A stretch of DNA of 64,000 nucleotides from Chitinophaga pinensis (GCA_945863605.1 CAMAZP010000001.1:62001-126000), one strand, 5' to 3'. Shown: positions 17,890 through 26,586, numbered from the stretch's first letter. Translations and numbers: made by a program. The notes: generated from the letters alone by a model not told the origin.

Positions 17890-17924
17890 TTTGATAAACA
17901 TTAAACACTTTTTGTTTAACTTTA
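17890..17924 (+). promoter_or_regulatory. Candidate promoter of the carotenoid operon
   Basis: TTTG (17890-17893), a 23-base spacer and TAACTTTA (17917-17924) fit the Bacteroidota promoter with one -7 mismatch. The spacer contains the first copy of a 13-bp direct repeat. The sigma-factor ATG is 28 bases downstream. Confidence 0.4.
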
Positions 17925-17942
17925 CATCGTAAACATTAAACA
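17895..17942 (+). repeat. 13-bp direct repeat TAAACATTAAACA, two copies
   Basis: Perfect copies lie at 17895-17907 and 17930-17942, 35 bases start to start. One is inside the promoter spacer and one just upstream of the sigma-factor ATG. Inverse TGTTTAA heptamers occur at about 17879-17885 and 17913-17919. This looks like operator DNA for a dimeric regulator that is not encoded next to it. Confidence 0.5.
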
Positions 17943-17951
17943 AAATAAATT

Positions 17952-18464
17952 ATGTCAACAATAGAATTTAATGAAGCTCTCATAGGTATTGAGAATAATC
18001 TTCAATCTTTTGCCATGAGTTTTACTCGAAATCGGGAAGATGCAAGAGATTTAACTCAAGAGACTATGTTAAAAGCAATAACTTACAGAAGTTATTACAC
18101 ACCTCAAACTAATTTTAAAGCATGGGTTTTTACCATCATGCGTAATATTTTCATAAATCAATATCGTCGAAATGTGAAATCTCGAACTATATTCGATGGT
18201 TCTAAAGATCTATTTTTAATTTCTAATTCAGCAGGTCATGAGGAAACTCCTTTAGAAATAATATCTTCCAAGGATATTAACAATAAAATTAGTACTTTAG
18301 GGGAGGATTATAAAGAACCATTTGAAATGCACTTTAAAGGGTTCAAATACAAAGAAATAGCAGATAAGTTGAATATTCCAATAGGAACAGTAAAAAGTAG
18401 AATCTTTATTGCTCGCAAAAAATTGATGGATTTATTACCTGATTATGCTTTTTCAGCAAATTAA
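17952..18464 (+). CDS. Sigma-70 family (ECF) RNA polymerase sigma factor of the carotenoid operon
   Basis: 170 residues. Region 2 is visible as FTRNREDARDLTQETMLKA followed by FKAWVFTIMRNIFINQYRR. Region 4 is the helix-turn-helix FKYKEIADKLNIPIGTVKSR. It is the first gene of the operon, and crtI follows 3 bases after its stop. ECF sigma factors at the head of crt operons are common in Bacteroidota, often with a MerR-type regulator; here there is neither a MerR gene nor an obvious anti-sigma gene beside it. Control therefore probably acts on the promoter repeats. I infer light, oxidative or stationary-phase control only from the usual role of pigments. Confidence 0.9.
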   Translation: MSTIEFNEALIGIENNLQSFAMSFTRNREDARDLTQETMLKAITYRSYYTPQTNFKAWVFTIMRNIFINQYRRNVKSRTIFDGSKDLFLISNSAGHEETPLEIISSKDINNKISTLGEDYKEPFEMHFKGFKYKEIADKLNIPIGTVKSRIFIARKKLMDLLPDYAFSAN

Positions 18465-18467
18465 TTT

Positions 18468-19940
18468 ATGAACAAAAAAGTTACAATTTTAGGTGCTGGA
18501 ATTTCCAGCTTATCGGCATCGGCTTTTTTAGCAAAAGCAGGTTTTGACGTTACCATACTAGAAAAAAATACAACTATTGGAGGAAGAGCAAGACAATTTT
18601 CTACCGAGGGTTTTGTTTTTGATATGGGACCAAGTTGGTATTGGATGCCTGATGTTTTTGAACGTTTCTATCAACAATTTGGTCACACAGCTTCCGATTT
18701 CTATGAACTCAAAAGATTAGATCCATCCTACCGTGTTTATTGGCAAGATCATTCTCACACAGATGTACCTGCGAATATGTCCGATTTAGAAGCTTGGTTC
18801 GAATCCCTAGAGCCAGGAAGTTCTGAGAAATTACAACAATTTTTAAAAGAAGCAAAATACAAGTATGAGGTTGGGATGAATGATTTAGTTCACAAGCCAA
18901 GTTTAAGTGTATTAGAATTTGCAGACACTCGTATACTGAAAGGTTTGTTCAGTATGCATCTACTTTCCTCTTTTTCTAAATACATACGTAAATATTTTAA
19001 ACATCCAAAAATAATTTCTTTACTTGAGTTTCCTGTGTTGTTTCTTGGTGCAATGCCTGATGAAACTCCAGCTCTTTATTCCTTAATGAATTATGCAGAT
19101 ATTTCACTTGGTACATGGTATCCGATGGGTGGAATGCATAAATTTGTTGAAGCATTTGAAAAAATTGCAATTGAACAAGGGGTTAAAATTAAAACTAATC
19201 ACGAGGTTACAGGTTTCCGAAAAGAAGGCAAAAAAACTTTGGCAGCAATAACTAGTCAAGGAGAATTTCAAGCAGATATTTTTGTTTCAGGGGCAGATTA
19301 TCAACATACTGATTCTAAATTATTAAATGGAAGCGCAAATTATTCAGAAAAATACTGGGATAAACGAATAATGGCTCCATCTTGTTTATTATTTTACGTT
19401 GGAATCAATAAAAGAGTAACCAATTTACAGCACCACAACTTATTTTTTGATGAATCCCTCACAATTCATGGTAAAGAAATTTATAAAGATCCAAAATGGC
19501 CAACGGCTCCCTTATTTTATTTAAGTGCTCCTTCCTTAACAGACACAAGTGTTGCTCCTGAAGGAAGCGAAAACTTATTTTTTCTCATACCAATTGCACC
19601 AAACTTAAAAGACGACGAGGAAACGCGTGAAAAGTACTTTGAAATGTTGCTTGAACGATTAAAAAAAATAACTGGTAATGATATAAAAGATAACATTGTA
19701 TACAAAAGAAGTTTTTGTATCACGGACTTCAAAAATGACTACCATGCTTTTAAAGGAAATGCATACGGATTAGCAAATACACTCAAACAAACTGCTATTC
19801 TTAAGCCGCAATTAAAAAATAAAAACTTAAACAACTTCTTTTACACCGGTCAACTTACTGTTCCTGGTCCTGGTGTTCCCCCTTCTATCATTTCAGGAGA
19901 GGTAGTAGCAAAAGAAATTATTAAATCGATTAATCTTTAA
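18468..19940 (+). CDS. crtI: Phytoene desaturase CrtI
   Basis: 490 residues, typical of CrtI. The N-terminal FAD motif is ILGAGISSLSASAFLAKAG followed by LEKNTTIGGRARQF and FDMGPSWYWMPDVF. The C-terminal FAD motif is FYTGQLTVPGPGVPPSIISG. It introduces successive double bonds into phytoene to give lycopene (or a less desaturated product) at the inner membrane. It is second in a tight operon of sigma factor, crtI, crtB, idi and PTPS. It is a distant paralogue of the crtD-like gene at 14589. Confidence 0.95.
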   Translation: MNKKVTILGAGISSLSASAFLAKAGFDVTILEKNTTIGGRARQFSTEGFVFDMGPSWYWMPDVFERFYQQFGHTASDFYELKRLDPSYRVYWQDHSHTDVPANMSDLEAWFESLEPGSSEKLQQFLKEAKYKYEVGMNDLVHKPSLSVLEFADTRILKGLFSMHLLSSFSKYIRKYFKHPKIISLLEFPVLFLGAMPDETPALYSLMNYADISLGTWYPMGGMHKFVEAFEKIAIEQGVKIKTNHEVTGFRKEGKKTLAAITSQGEFQADIFVSGADYQHTDSKLLNGSANYSEKYWDKRIMAPSCLLFYVGINKRVTNLQHHNLFFDESLTIHGKEIYKDPKWPTAPLFYLSAPSLTDTSVAPEGSENLFFLIPIAPNLKDDEETREKYFEMLLERLKKITGNDIKDNIVYKRSFCITDFKNDYHAFKGNAYGLANTLKQTAILKPQLKNKNLNNFFYTGQLTVPGPGVPPSIISGEVVAKEIIKSINL

Positions 19941-19947
19941 TATTAAC

Positions 19948-20784
19948 ATGAAACATTTATTCGACAACATTAGTCAAGAAATGAGTGCGTTAACTACAAA
20001 ACGCTACAGTACTTCCTTTTCATTAGGAATTAGTTTTTTACATAAAGGTCTGCACAAACCTATATATTCTATTTACGGTTTTGTTCGATTTGCTGATGAA
20101 ATAGTAGATTCATTCCATGGTTTTGATAAAGAAAAATTATTAGCAGAGTTCAAAATTGAAACCTATAAATCAATTGCTCAAGGTATTTCTTTAAATCCAA
20201 TATTGAATAGCTTTCAATGGGCAGTAAATAAATACGAAATACCATTAGATTTAATTGAAACATTTCTAAATTCTATGGAAATGGATTTAGATAAGCACGC
20301 TTACGACAAAGCTACCTATGAACAATATATTCTTGGTTCAGCTGAAGTTGTTGGATTAATGTGCTTGAAAGTTTTTGTAAACGGAAATGAGGAAGAATAC
20401 GAAAAGTTAAAGCCATCAGCAATGAAATTGGGGTCAGCCTTTCAAAAAATAAATTTTTTACGCGACCTCAAGGCAGATTATCAAGAATTAGGAAGAACTT
20501 ATTTCCCAGGAATTGATATGCAAGAATTTAATTCAACGGTAAAAAGAGAAATAGAAGCTGATATCGAAAAAGATTTTAGAGCTGGTTACGAGGGAATTTT
20601 GCTATTACCTAGAGAAGCGCGATTTGGAGTATATATGGCATATAAATATTACTTTAAATTATTCAAAAAAATTAAAACTAAAACAGCACATTCAATTTTA
20701 ACAGAACGAATACGTATCCCTAATTATAGAAAAGTTAGAATTTTGTTCACATCCTATTTAAGACATAATTTAAATTTGCTTTAA
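19948..20784 (+). CDS. crtB: Phytoene synthase
   Basis: 278 residues. The two Asp-rich motifs that bind Mg-diphosphate are seen in GFVRFADEIVDSFHGF and INFLRDLKADYQELGRTYFP, the second being the signature of phytoene rather than squalene synthases. It condenses two geranylgeranyl diphosphates to phytoene. It begins 7 bases after crtI and ends 1 base before idi. No geranylgeranyl diphosphate synthase gene is in this window. Confidence 0.95.
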   Translation: MKHLFDNISQEMSALTTKRYSTSFSLGISFLHKGLHKPIYSIYGFVRFADEIVDSFHGFDKEKLLAEFKIETYKSIAQGISLNPILNSFQWAVNKYEIPLDLIETFLNSMEMDLDKHAYDKATYEQYILGSAEVVGLMCLKVFVNGNEEEYEKLKPSAMKLGSAFQKINFLRDLKADYQELGRTYFPGIDMQEFNSTVKREIEADIEKDFRAGYEGILLLPREARFGVYMAYKYYFKLFKKIKTKTAHSILTERIRIPNYRKVRILFTSYLRHNLNLL

Positions 20785-20785
20785 T

Positions 20786-21328
20786 ATGCTGGAATATGTG
20801 ATTTTAGTAGATGAAAAAGACAATGAAATTGGTCAGATGGAAAAGCTTAATGCGCATCAAAAAGGTTTGCTTCATCGAGCTTTTTCAGTTATGATTTTTA
20901 ACTCAAATAACCAATTATTACTACAAAAAAGAGCATATAATAAGTATCACTCTGGTGGTTTGTGGACCAATACTACCTGCAGTCACCCTCGTCCTGGTGA
21001 AATGATTTTGGAGGCAGGTTTACGCCGATTAAACGAAGAAATGGGAATGACTTGCGAATTAACACAAGCTTTCAGTTTCATATACAAAGCTGATTTAGAT
21101 AAAGGCTTAACTGAATATGAATTAGATCATGTGATGATTGGTTTTTCAGATGAAACACCTCATCTAAACTTAGAGGAGGCAAATGCATTTAAATGGATGT
21201 CTCTAAATGAACTGCAACTAGATATCATAGAACATCCAGATAATTATACAGAATGGTTTAAAATACTAATTGATCAATATTTTGACACCATTCAACATCA
21301 TTTGAAATACGAAATAAGTCAAAGCTAA
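20786..21328 (+). CDS. idi: Isopentenyl-diphosphate delta-isomerase, type I
   Basis: 180 residues. The Nudix-fold type I enzyme is identified by HKGLLHRAFSVMIF and by GGLWTNTTCSHPRPGE, which contains the active-site Cys (TTCSHP) and metal-binding His. The segment GLRRLNEEMGM and a later YELDHV carry the conserved glutamates. It interconverts IPP and DMAPP. Its place 1 base after crtB suggests the operon raises isoprenoid supply together with pigment synthesis. Confidence 0.95.
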   Translation: MLEYVILVDEKDNEIGQMEKLNAHQKGLLHRAFSVMIFNSNNQLLLQKRAYNKYHSGGLWTNTTCSHPRPGEMILEAGLRRLNEEMGMTCELTQAFSFIYKADLDKGLTEYELDHVMIGFSDETPHLNLEEANAFKWMSLNELQLDIIEHPDNYTEWFKILIDQYFDTIQHHLKYEISQS

Positions 21329-21372
21329 AACAATTATATTGTTGGTTCTTACCATAAAAAACAACAAAATTT

Positions 21373-21777
21373 ATGAAAGTTTGTAGAAGAGTTACATTTA
21401 ATTCCGCCCATCGTCTTTATCGAAAAGATTGGAGCGACGAACAAAACAATGCTATTTTTGGAAAGTGTAATAATCCAAACTATCATGGGCATAACTACAT
21501 ATTAGAAATTTGGATTGAAGGAAATATCGATCCAGAAACGGGTTATGTAATTGATTTGAAAATTGTAAAGGACTTAGCGAAATCAGAAATTGAAGAACGT
21601 TTCGACCATCGAAATCTAAATCTGGATTGCCCTGAATTTAAAGATCTTAATCCAACCGCTGAAAATATCGCTGTTGTTTGCTGGAACTTGTTGCGCGCAA
21701 AACTCGACTCAAAATACGACCTTTCTATTCGTCTTTGGGAAACAGAGAATAATGTGGTAGAGTATAATGGTCATTAA
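21373..21777 (+). CDS. 6-pyruvoyl-tetrahydropterin synthase family protein (animal PTPS-like)
   Basis: 134 residues. Zinc ligands are seen in FNSAHRLY and HGHNY, and the catalytic Cys in GKCNNPNYHGHNY. That spacing (Cys, five residues, HGH) and the tail LWETENNVVEY resemble animal PTPS, whereas QueD enzymes have CxxxHGH. FDHRNLNLD holds the family His-Asp pair. It probably converts dihydroneopterin triphosphate to 6-pyruvoyl-tetrahydropterin for a tetrahydrobiopterin-like cofactor; a queuosine role (QueD) is the alternative. It lies 44 bases after idi and is probably the last gene of the crt operon. Confidence 0.85.
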   Translation: MKVCRRVTFNSAHRLYRKDWSDEQNNAIFGKCNNPNYHGHNYILEIWIEGNIDPETGYVIDLKIVKDLAKSEIEERFDHRNLNLDCPEFKDLNPTAENIAVVCWNLLRAKLDSKYDLSIRLWETENNVVEYNGH

Positions 21778-21915
21778 TCGCTAGATTCTAATTTCAAACT
21801 AAAATTTCTTTTCTATTCTGAATCTTTTTTGAAACAAGGGTTTTCCAAAAATTGAATTTACTTTCGATTAAATCTTTATAATTCAAACTTATTTTTTTTG
21901 TTTTTTTTTACTGTA

Positions 21916-21947
21916 TTTGCATAGTTTAACTTAAAAACATACTTTTG
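21916..21947 (+). promoter_or_regulatory. Promoter of the pyrophosphatase gene
   Basis: TTTG (21916-21919), a 20-base spacer and TACTTTTG (21940-21947) are a full match to the Bacteroidota promoter. The ATG is 36 bases downstream. Confidence 0.65.
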
Positions 21948-21982
21948 CCAGCTAATATTTTTAAATAAATTAACAAATCAGT

Positions 21983-24433
21983 ATGGAATCAATGATGATT
22001 TATGTGCCAATCGTAATGGCAATTATCGGATTGCTATTTATGGCAATGAAGAGAGCTTGGGTATTGAAACAAGACGCAGGAGATGGAAAGATGAAAGAAA
22101 TTTCAGATTACATCTATGAAGGAGCGCTTGCTTTCCTTAAAGCAGAATATAGACTTTTGGCAGTTTTCGTGCTAATTGCAAGTGTTGTTTTAGCAGGAAT
22201 TACTTTTATGCCTGGTGTTAAAACACATTTATTAATAATTGTTGCTTTCATTTTTGGAGCAATTTTCTCAGCGTTGGCTGGAAATATGGGGATGAAAATC
22301 GCCACAAAAACAAACGTTCGTACAACTCAAGCTGCACGTACAAGTTTACCACAAGCATTGAAAGTTTCTTTCGGTGGTGGAACAGTTATGGGATTAGGAG
22401 TTGCTGGTTTAGCAGTTCTTGGTTTAACAGCTTTCTTTATATTCTTCTTTCACTTCTTTATGGGAGGAAAATGGACGAATACAGAAGATATGACAATCGT
22501 ATTAGAAACTTTAGCTGGTTTTTCTTTAGGTGCCGAGTCAATTGCATTATTTGCACGAGTTGGTGGTGGTATCTATACAAAAGCTGCTGATGTTGGTGCG
22601 GATTTAGTTGGTAAAGTTGAAGCTGGAATACCTGAAGATGATCCACGTAACCCTGCAACTATCGCTGATAACGTTGGTGATAACGTTGGTGACGTTGCTG
22701 GTATGGGTGCCGATTTATTTGGTTCGTATGTTGCAACTGTATTGGCTGCAATGGTTCTTGGAAACTATGTAATTCAAGATATGGGTGGAAGCATCGACGA
22801 TAAATTCGGTGGAATCGGACCAATCTTATTACCTATGGCAATCGCTGGTTTTGGTATTTTATTTTCAATTGTAGGAACACTATTAGTGCGTATTTCTAGT
22901 AACGATGCAAAAGAAAAACAAGTTCAAGGAGCATTAAATTTAGGAAACTGGGTATCTATCGCTTTAACAGCTGTTGCTTGTTTTGGTTTAGTAACTTGGA
23001 TGTTACCTGCAACTATGGAAATGAGTTTCTTCGGTGAAGGAATCAAAGAAATTTCTTCAATGCGTGTATTCTACGCTTCTTTAATTGGATTATTTGTTGG
23101 TGGAGCAATTTCATCAGTAACTGAATATTACACAGGATTAGGTACGAAACCAGTTTTGAAAATCGTTCAAAAATCATCTACAGGTGCTGGTACAAATGTT
23201 ATCGCTGGTTTAGCAACAGGTATGATTTCCACTTTCCCAACAGTGATTTTATTTGCTGCTGCAATTTGGTCAACTTACGCTTTAGCTGGTTTCTACGGTG
23301 TTGCTTTAGCTGCTTCTGCAATGATGGCTACAACGGCTATGCAATTAGCAATCGATGCTTTCGGACCAATTTCTGACAACGCTGGTGGTATCGCTGAAAT
23401 GAGCGAATTACCAAAAGAAGTTCGTCAACGTACAGATATTTTAGATTCAGTTGGTAACACAACTGCTGCAACAGGAAAAGGTTTCGCAATCGCTTCTGCT
23501 GCATTGACTTCATTGGCTTTATTTGCTGCTTACGTTACTTTCACAGGAATTGATGGAATCAACATCTTTAAAGCACCTGTATTAGCAATGTTATTTGTTG
23601 GTGGTATGATTCCAGTTGTATTCTCTGCATTAGCGATGAATTCAGTTGGAAAAGCTGCTATGGATATGGTTTATGAAGTACGTCGTCAGTTCAAAGAAAT
23701 CCCCGGAATCATGGAGGGTACAGGAAAACCTGAATATGGTAAATGTGTTGAGATTTCTACAAAAGCTGCTTTACGTGAAATGATGTTGCCAGGAGTTATG
23801 ACAATTGGTTTCCCAATCGCTATCGTACTTTTAGGTAAATTAGTTTACGGAGATAACAATCAGTTAATCGCTGAAATGTTAGGTGGTTATATGGCTGGTG
23901 TTACAGTATCTGGTGTTCTTTGGGCAGTTTTCCAAAACAACGCAGGTGGTGCTTGGGACAACGCTAAAAAATCATTCGAAGCGGGTGTAGAAATCAACGG
24001 CGAAATGACGTATAAAGGCTCTGACGCACACAAAGCTGCAGTAACTGGTGACACAGTTGGTGATCCATTTAAAGATACTTCAGGTCCTTCAATGAATATC
24101 TTAATCAAATTGACTTGTTTAATTGGTTTAGTTATCGCTCCAATCTTAGGTAGTGGACAAGAAGGTGCAAACAAAGAAGCTGGATGTGGAACTAAATGCG
24201 AAATGAACGAAGGTAAATGCGATTCAAGTTGTAAAGACAAAAAAGCATGTCAGGGTGAAGCATCATGTCAAGGTAAAGAAATGAAATGTGACATGTCAGA
24301 ATGTGCTAAAATGAGCAAAGCAGAATGTGCAGCAATGTGTGAAGAGAAAGGTTGCTCTGCTGAAGAGAAAGAAAGCTGTATGTCACACTATGACGAAAAT
24401 GGTAAATGGAAAGGCGAAAAGAGTAAAAAATAA
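21983..24433 (+). CDS. hppA: Membrane-bound K+-dependent pyrophosphatase (probably H+-pumping) with Cys-rich tail
   Basis: 816 residues. The hydrophobic core carries GGGIYTKAADVGADLVGKVE (about 194-213), EDDPRNPATIADNVGDNVGD (218-237) and GNTTAATGKGFAIAS. Ala495 in GNTTA marks the K+-dependent type. At the ion gate, known Na+-PPases have DLFE and H+-PPases have DLFGSYxE; this protein has DLFGSYVA and so lacks both glutamates. It has E185 (SLGAES) instead, as I recall for the Flavobacterium johnsoniae H+-pump. Residues 728-816 are a hydrophilic tail with 12 Cys, absent from standard family members. It hydrolyses pyrophosphate and energises the inner membrane. It is monocistronic, with its own promoter and terminator. 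Confidence 0.95.
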   Translation: MESMMIYVPIVMAIIGLLFMAMKRAWVLKQDAGDGKMKEISDYIYEGALAFLKAEYRLLAVFVLIASVVLAGITFMPGVKTHLLIIVAFIFGAIFSALAGNMGMKIATKTNVRTTQAARTSLPQALKVSFGGGTVMGLGVAGLAVLGLTAFFIFFFHFFMGGKWTNTEDMTIVLETLAGFSLGAESIALFARVGGGIYTKAADVGADLVGKVEAGIPEDDPRNPATIADNVGDNVGDVAGMGADLFGSYVATVLAAMVLGNYVIQDMGGSIDDKFGGIGPILLPMAIAGFGILFSIVGTLLVRISSNDAKEKQVQGALNLGNWVSIALTAVACFGLVTWMLPATMEMSFFGEGIKEISSMRVFYASLIGLFVGGAISSVTEYYTGLGTKPVLKIVQKSSTGAGTNVIAGLATGMISTFPTVILFAAAIWSTYALAGFYGVALAASAMMATTAMQLAIDAFGPISDNAGGIAEMSELPKEVRQRTDILDSVGNTTAATGKGFAIASAALTSLALFAAYVTFTGIDGINIFKAPVLAMLFVGGMIPVVFSALAMNSVGKAAMDMVYEVRRQFKEIPGIMEGTGKPEYGKCVEISTKAALREMMLPGVMTIGFPIAIVLLGKLVYGDNNQLIAEMLGGYMAGVTVSGVLWAVFQNNAGGAWDNAKKSFEAGVEINGEMTYKGSDAHKAAVTGDTVGDPFKDTSGPSMNILIKLTCLIGLVIAPILGSGQEGANKEAGCGTKCEMNEGKCDSSCKDKKACQGEASCQGKEMKCDMSECAKMSKAECAAMCEEKGCSAEEKESCMSHYDENGKWKGEKSKK

Positions 24434-24461
24434 GTTTCAATAAACACAAACCAATAGAATT

Positions 24462-24503
24462 GAACAAAAAAGCCAACCCTAATCCGGTTGGCTTTTTTTG
24501 TTC
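24462..24503 (+). terminator. Strong hairpin terminator after hppA
   Basis: GAACAAAAAAGCCAACC pairs with GGTTGGCTTTTTTTGTTC (one bulged T) around a short CTAATCC loop, 28 bases after the hppA stop. The inner stem GCCAACC/GGTTGGC with its T run is a classic terminator. Confidence 0.85.
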
Positions 24504-24599
24504 TATTTGTTTTATTAATTTGTACTTAAATATTCAATTCATAATGGAAAATTATTAATTTTTATTTTGCTACTTTCGTTAATGTAAAATAATTGATCT

Positions 24600-26513
24600 A
24601 TGAACTATCCATTTCAAATTAAATCACTAGAGGACTACAAGAAACAGTATCAAAAAAGCGTTGAATTCCCGGAGCAATTTTGGGCAGAAATCGCAGAAAC
24701 GTTTACGTGGAAAAAAAAGTGGGATAAAGTGTTAGAATGGAATTTCACACAGCCATCGATAAAATGGTTTCAAGGAGGAACACTTAATATTACAGAGAAT
24801 TGTATTGATCGTCATTTGGAGACGAATGGAAATACACCTGCAATCATTTGGGAATCAAATAATCCTGATGAGAATAATCGTGTTTTGACCTATAAAGAAT
24901 TGCATTTCAAAGTGGTTCAATTTGCGAATGTTTTAAAAAATAATGGTGTTAATAAAGGAGATCGTGTTTGTTTATACATGGGTATGATTCCTGAATTGGC
25001 AATAGCTGCATTGGCATGTGCTCGTATAGGAGCAATTCACTCTATAATTTTTGGTGGATTTTCTGCTCAAGCAATCGCGGATAGATTAGATGATGCTAAA
25101 GCTGAATTTATTATAACTTGCGATGGTGCTTATCGTGGTGTAAAAGACATTCCCTTAAAAAGTGTTATTGATGCTGCTATTAGTGGAAACAAAACGATCA
25201 AAAAAGTAATTGTTTGCACTAGAACAAACACAACGGTAAATATGACAATAGATCGTGATGTATGGTGGGACGACGAAATTAAAAAAATCGAAACACTTGG
25301 GAATCCTGATTGTCCAGCAGTTGAAATGGATGCCGAGGATATTTTGTTTATTCTATATACCTCTGGTTCTACAGGAAAACCCAAAGGTGTAGTTCATACC
25401 GTTGCTGGTTATATGATTTGGGCAAATTATACTTTTGTAAATGTATTCCAGTATCAACAAGGTCAAATCCATTTTTGTACTGCAGACATAGGTTGGATTA
25501 CTGGTCACAGCTATATTATGTATGGTCCATTGAGTGCTGGTGCAACTTCATTGATGTTTGAAGGTGTTCCAACTTGGCCTGATGCAGGAAGATTTTGGGA
25601 AATTGTTGAGAAATACAAAGTTGATATTTTATATACCGCACCAACTGCGATTCGAAGTTTGATGGGCTTTGGTTTAGAATATGTGAATGGAAAAAATTTA
25701 AGCTCATTAAAAGTACTTGGTTCAGTTGGCGAGCCAATAAATATAGAGGCTTGGAATTGGTACAATCAAAACATTGGAAAAGGAAATTGCCCTATTGTAG
25801 ATACTTGGTGGCAAACTGAAACAGGTGGAATAATGATTTCAAATTTGGCTGATGTTACTCCAAGTAAACCTTCTTATGCAACCTTACCATTACCAGGAAT
25901 ACAACCGTGTTTGGTGGATGAAAATGGAATCGAAATTGAAGGAAATGGAGTGAACGGAAATCTTTGCATCAAATTTCCTTGGCCAGGAATTATTAGAACA
26001 ACATACAATGATCATGAGCGTTGTCGCTTGACTTATTTCTCTACTTACGAAAATAAATATTTCACAGGAGACGGATGTCTGCGCAACGAATCTGGAGAAT
26101 ATAAAATTACGGGAAGAGTTGATGATGTTTTAAATGTCAGTGGACACCGAATTGGAACTGCAGAAGTTGAAAATGCAATTAATATGCATGAAGGTGTGAT
26201 TGAAAGCGCAGTAGTAGGTTATCCACACGATATAAAGGGACAAGGAATTTATGCTTATGTGATTTACAATAGTTCAGATGGCGATTTAAATTTATCTAAA
26301 CTAGACATTATTCAAACGGTTTCAAGAATGATTGGACCTATTGCAAAACCTGATAAAATTCAGTTTGTTCCTAATTTACCCAAAACACGTTCAGGAAAAA
26401 TTATGCGTCGTATTTTACGTAAAATTGCAGAGGGTGATACTTCAAATTTAGGTGACACAAGTACTTTGTTAGATCCTAGTTTGGTCGATATAATTATAAG
26501 TGAGTCGATCTAA
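24600..26513 (+). CDS. acs: Acetyl-CoA synthetase
   Basis: 637 residues, the standard Acs length. The AMP-binding P-loop is YTSGSTGKPKGVVHT. The acetate pocket motif DTWWQTETGG has the tryptophan that restricts the enzyme to acetate. VSGHRIGTAEVENA and TRSGKIMRRILRKIAEG follow, the latter with the lysine that is acetylated in regulated homologues. It makes acetyl-CoA from acetate, CoA and ATP, releasing pyrophosphate. That pyrophosphate could feed the membrane pyrophosphatase encoded just upstream; the two are separated by a terminator, so this is a functional rather than operon link. Confidence 0.96.
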   Translation: MNYPFQIKSLEDYKKQYQKSVEFPEQFWAEIAETFTWKKKWDKVLEWNFTQPSIKWFQGGTLNITENCIDRHLETNGNTPAIIWESNNPDENNRVLTYKELHFKVVQFANVLKNNGVNKGDRVCLYMGMIPELAIAALACARIGAIHSIIFGGFSAQAIADRLDDAKAEFIITCDGAYRGVKDIPLKSVIDAAISGNKTIKKVIVCTRTNTTVNMTIDRDVWWDDEIKKIETLGNPDCPAVEMDAEDILFILYTSGSTGKPKGVVHTVAGYMIWANYTFVNVFQYQQGQIHFCTADIGWITGHSYIMYGPLSAGATSLMFEGVPTWPDAGRFWEIVEKYKVDILYTAPTAIRSLMGFGLEYVNGKNLSSLKVLGSVGEPINIEAWNWYNQNIGKGNCPIVDTWWQTETGGIMISNLADVTPSKPSYATLPLPGIQPCLVDENGIEIEGNGVNGNLCIKFPWPGIIRTTYNDHERCRLTYFSTYENKYFTGDGCLRNESGEYKITGRVDDVLNVSGHRIGTAEVENAINMHEGVIESAVVGYPHDIKGQGIYAYVIYNSSDGDLNLSKLDIIQTVSRMIGPIAKPDKIQFVPNLPKTRSGKIMRRILRKIAEGDTSNLGDTSTLLDPSLVDIIISESI

Positions 26514-26552
26514 TTAAATTATTTAAATTTTAATGTAAATTTCTTTCGAACC

Positions 26553-26581
26553 TTTCAAACCCTCAAATGTTCTTAGATTTG
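26553..26581 (+). promoter_or_regulatory. Candidate promoter of mutS2, giving a near-leaderless transcript
   Basis: TTTC (26553-26556), a 17-base spacer and a perfect -7 TAGATTTG (26574-26581). The ATG begins at 26587, five bases after the -7 box, so transcription should start at or within a base or two of the start codon. Confidence 0.45.
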
Positions 26582-26586
26582 CATAG

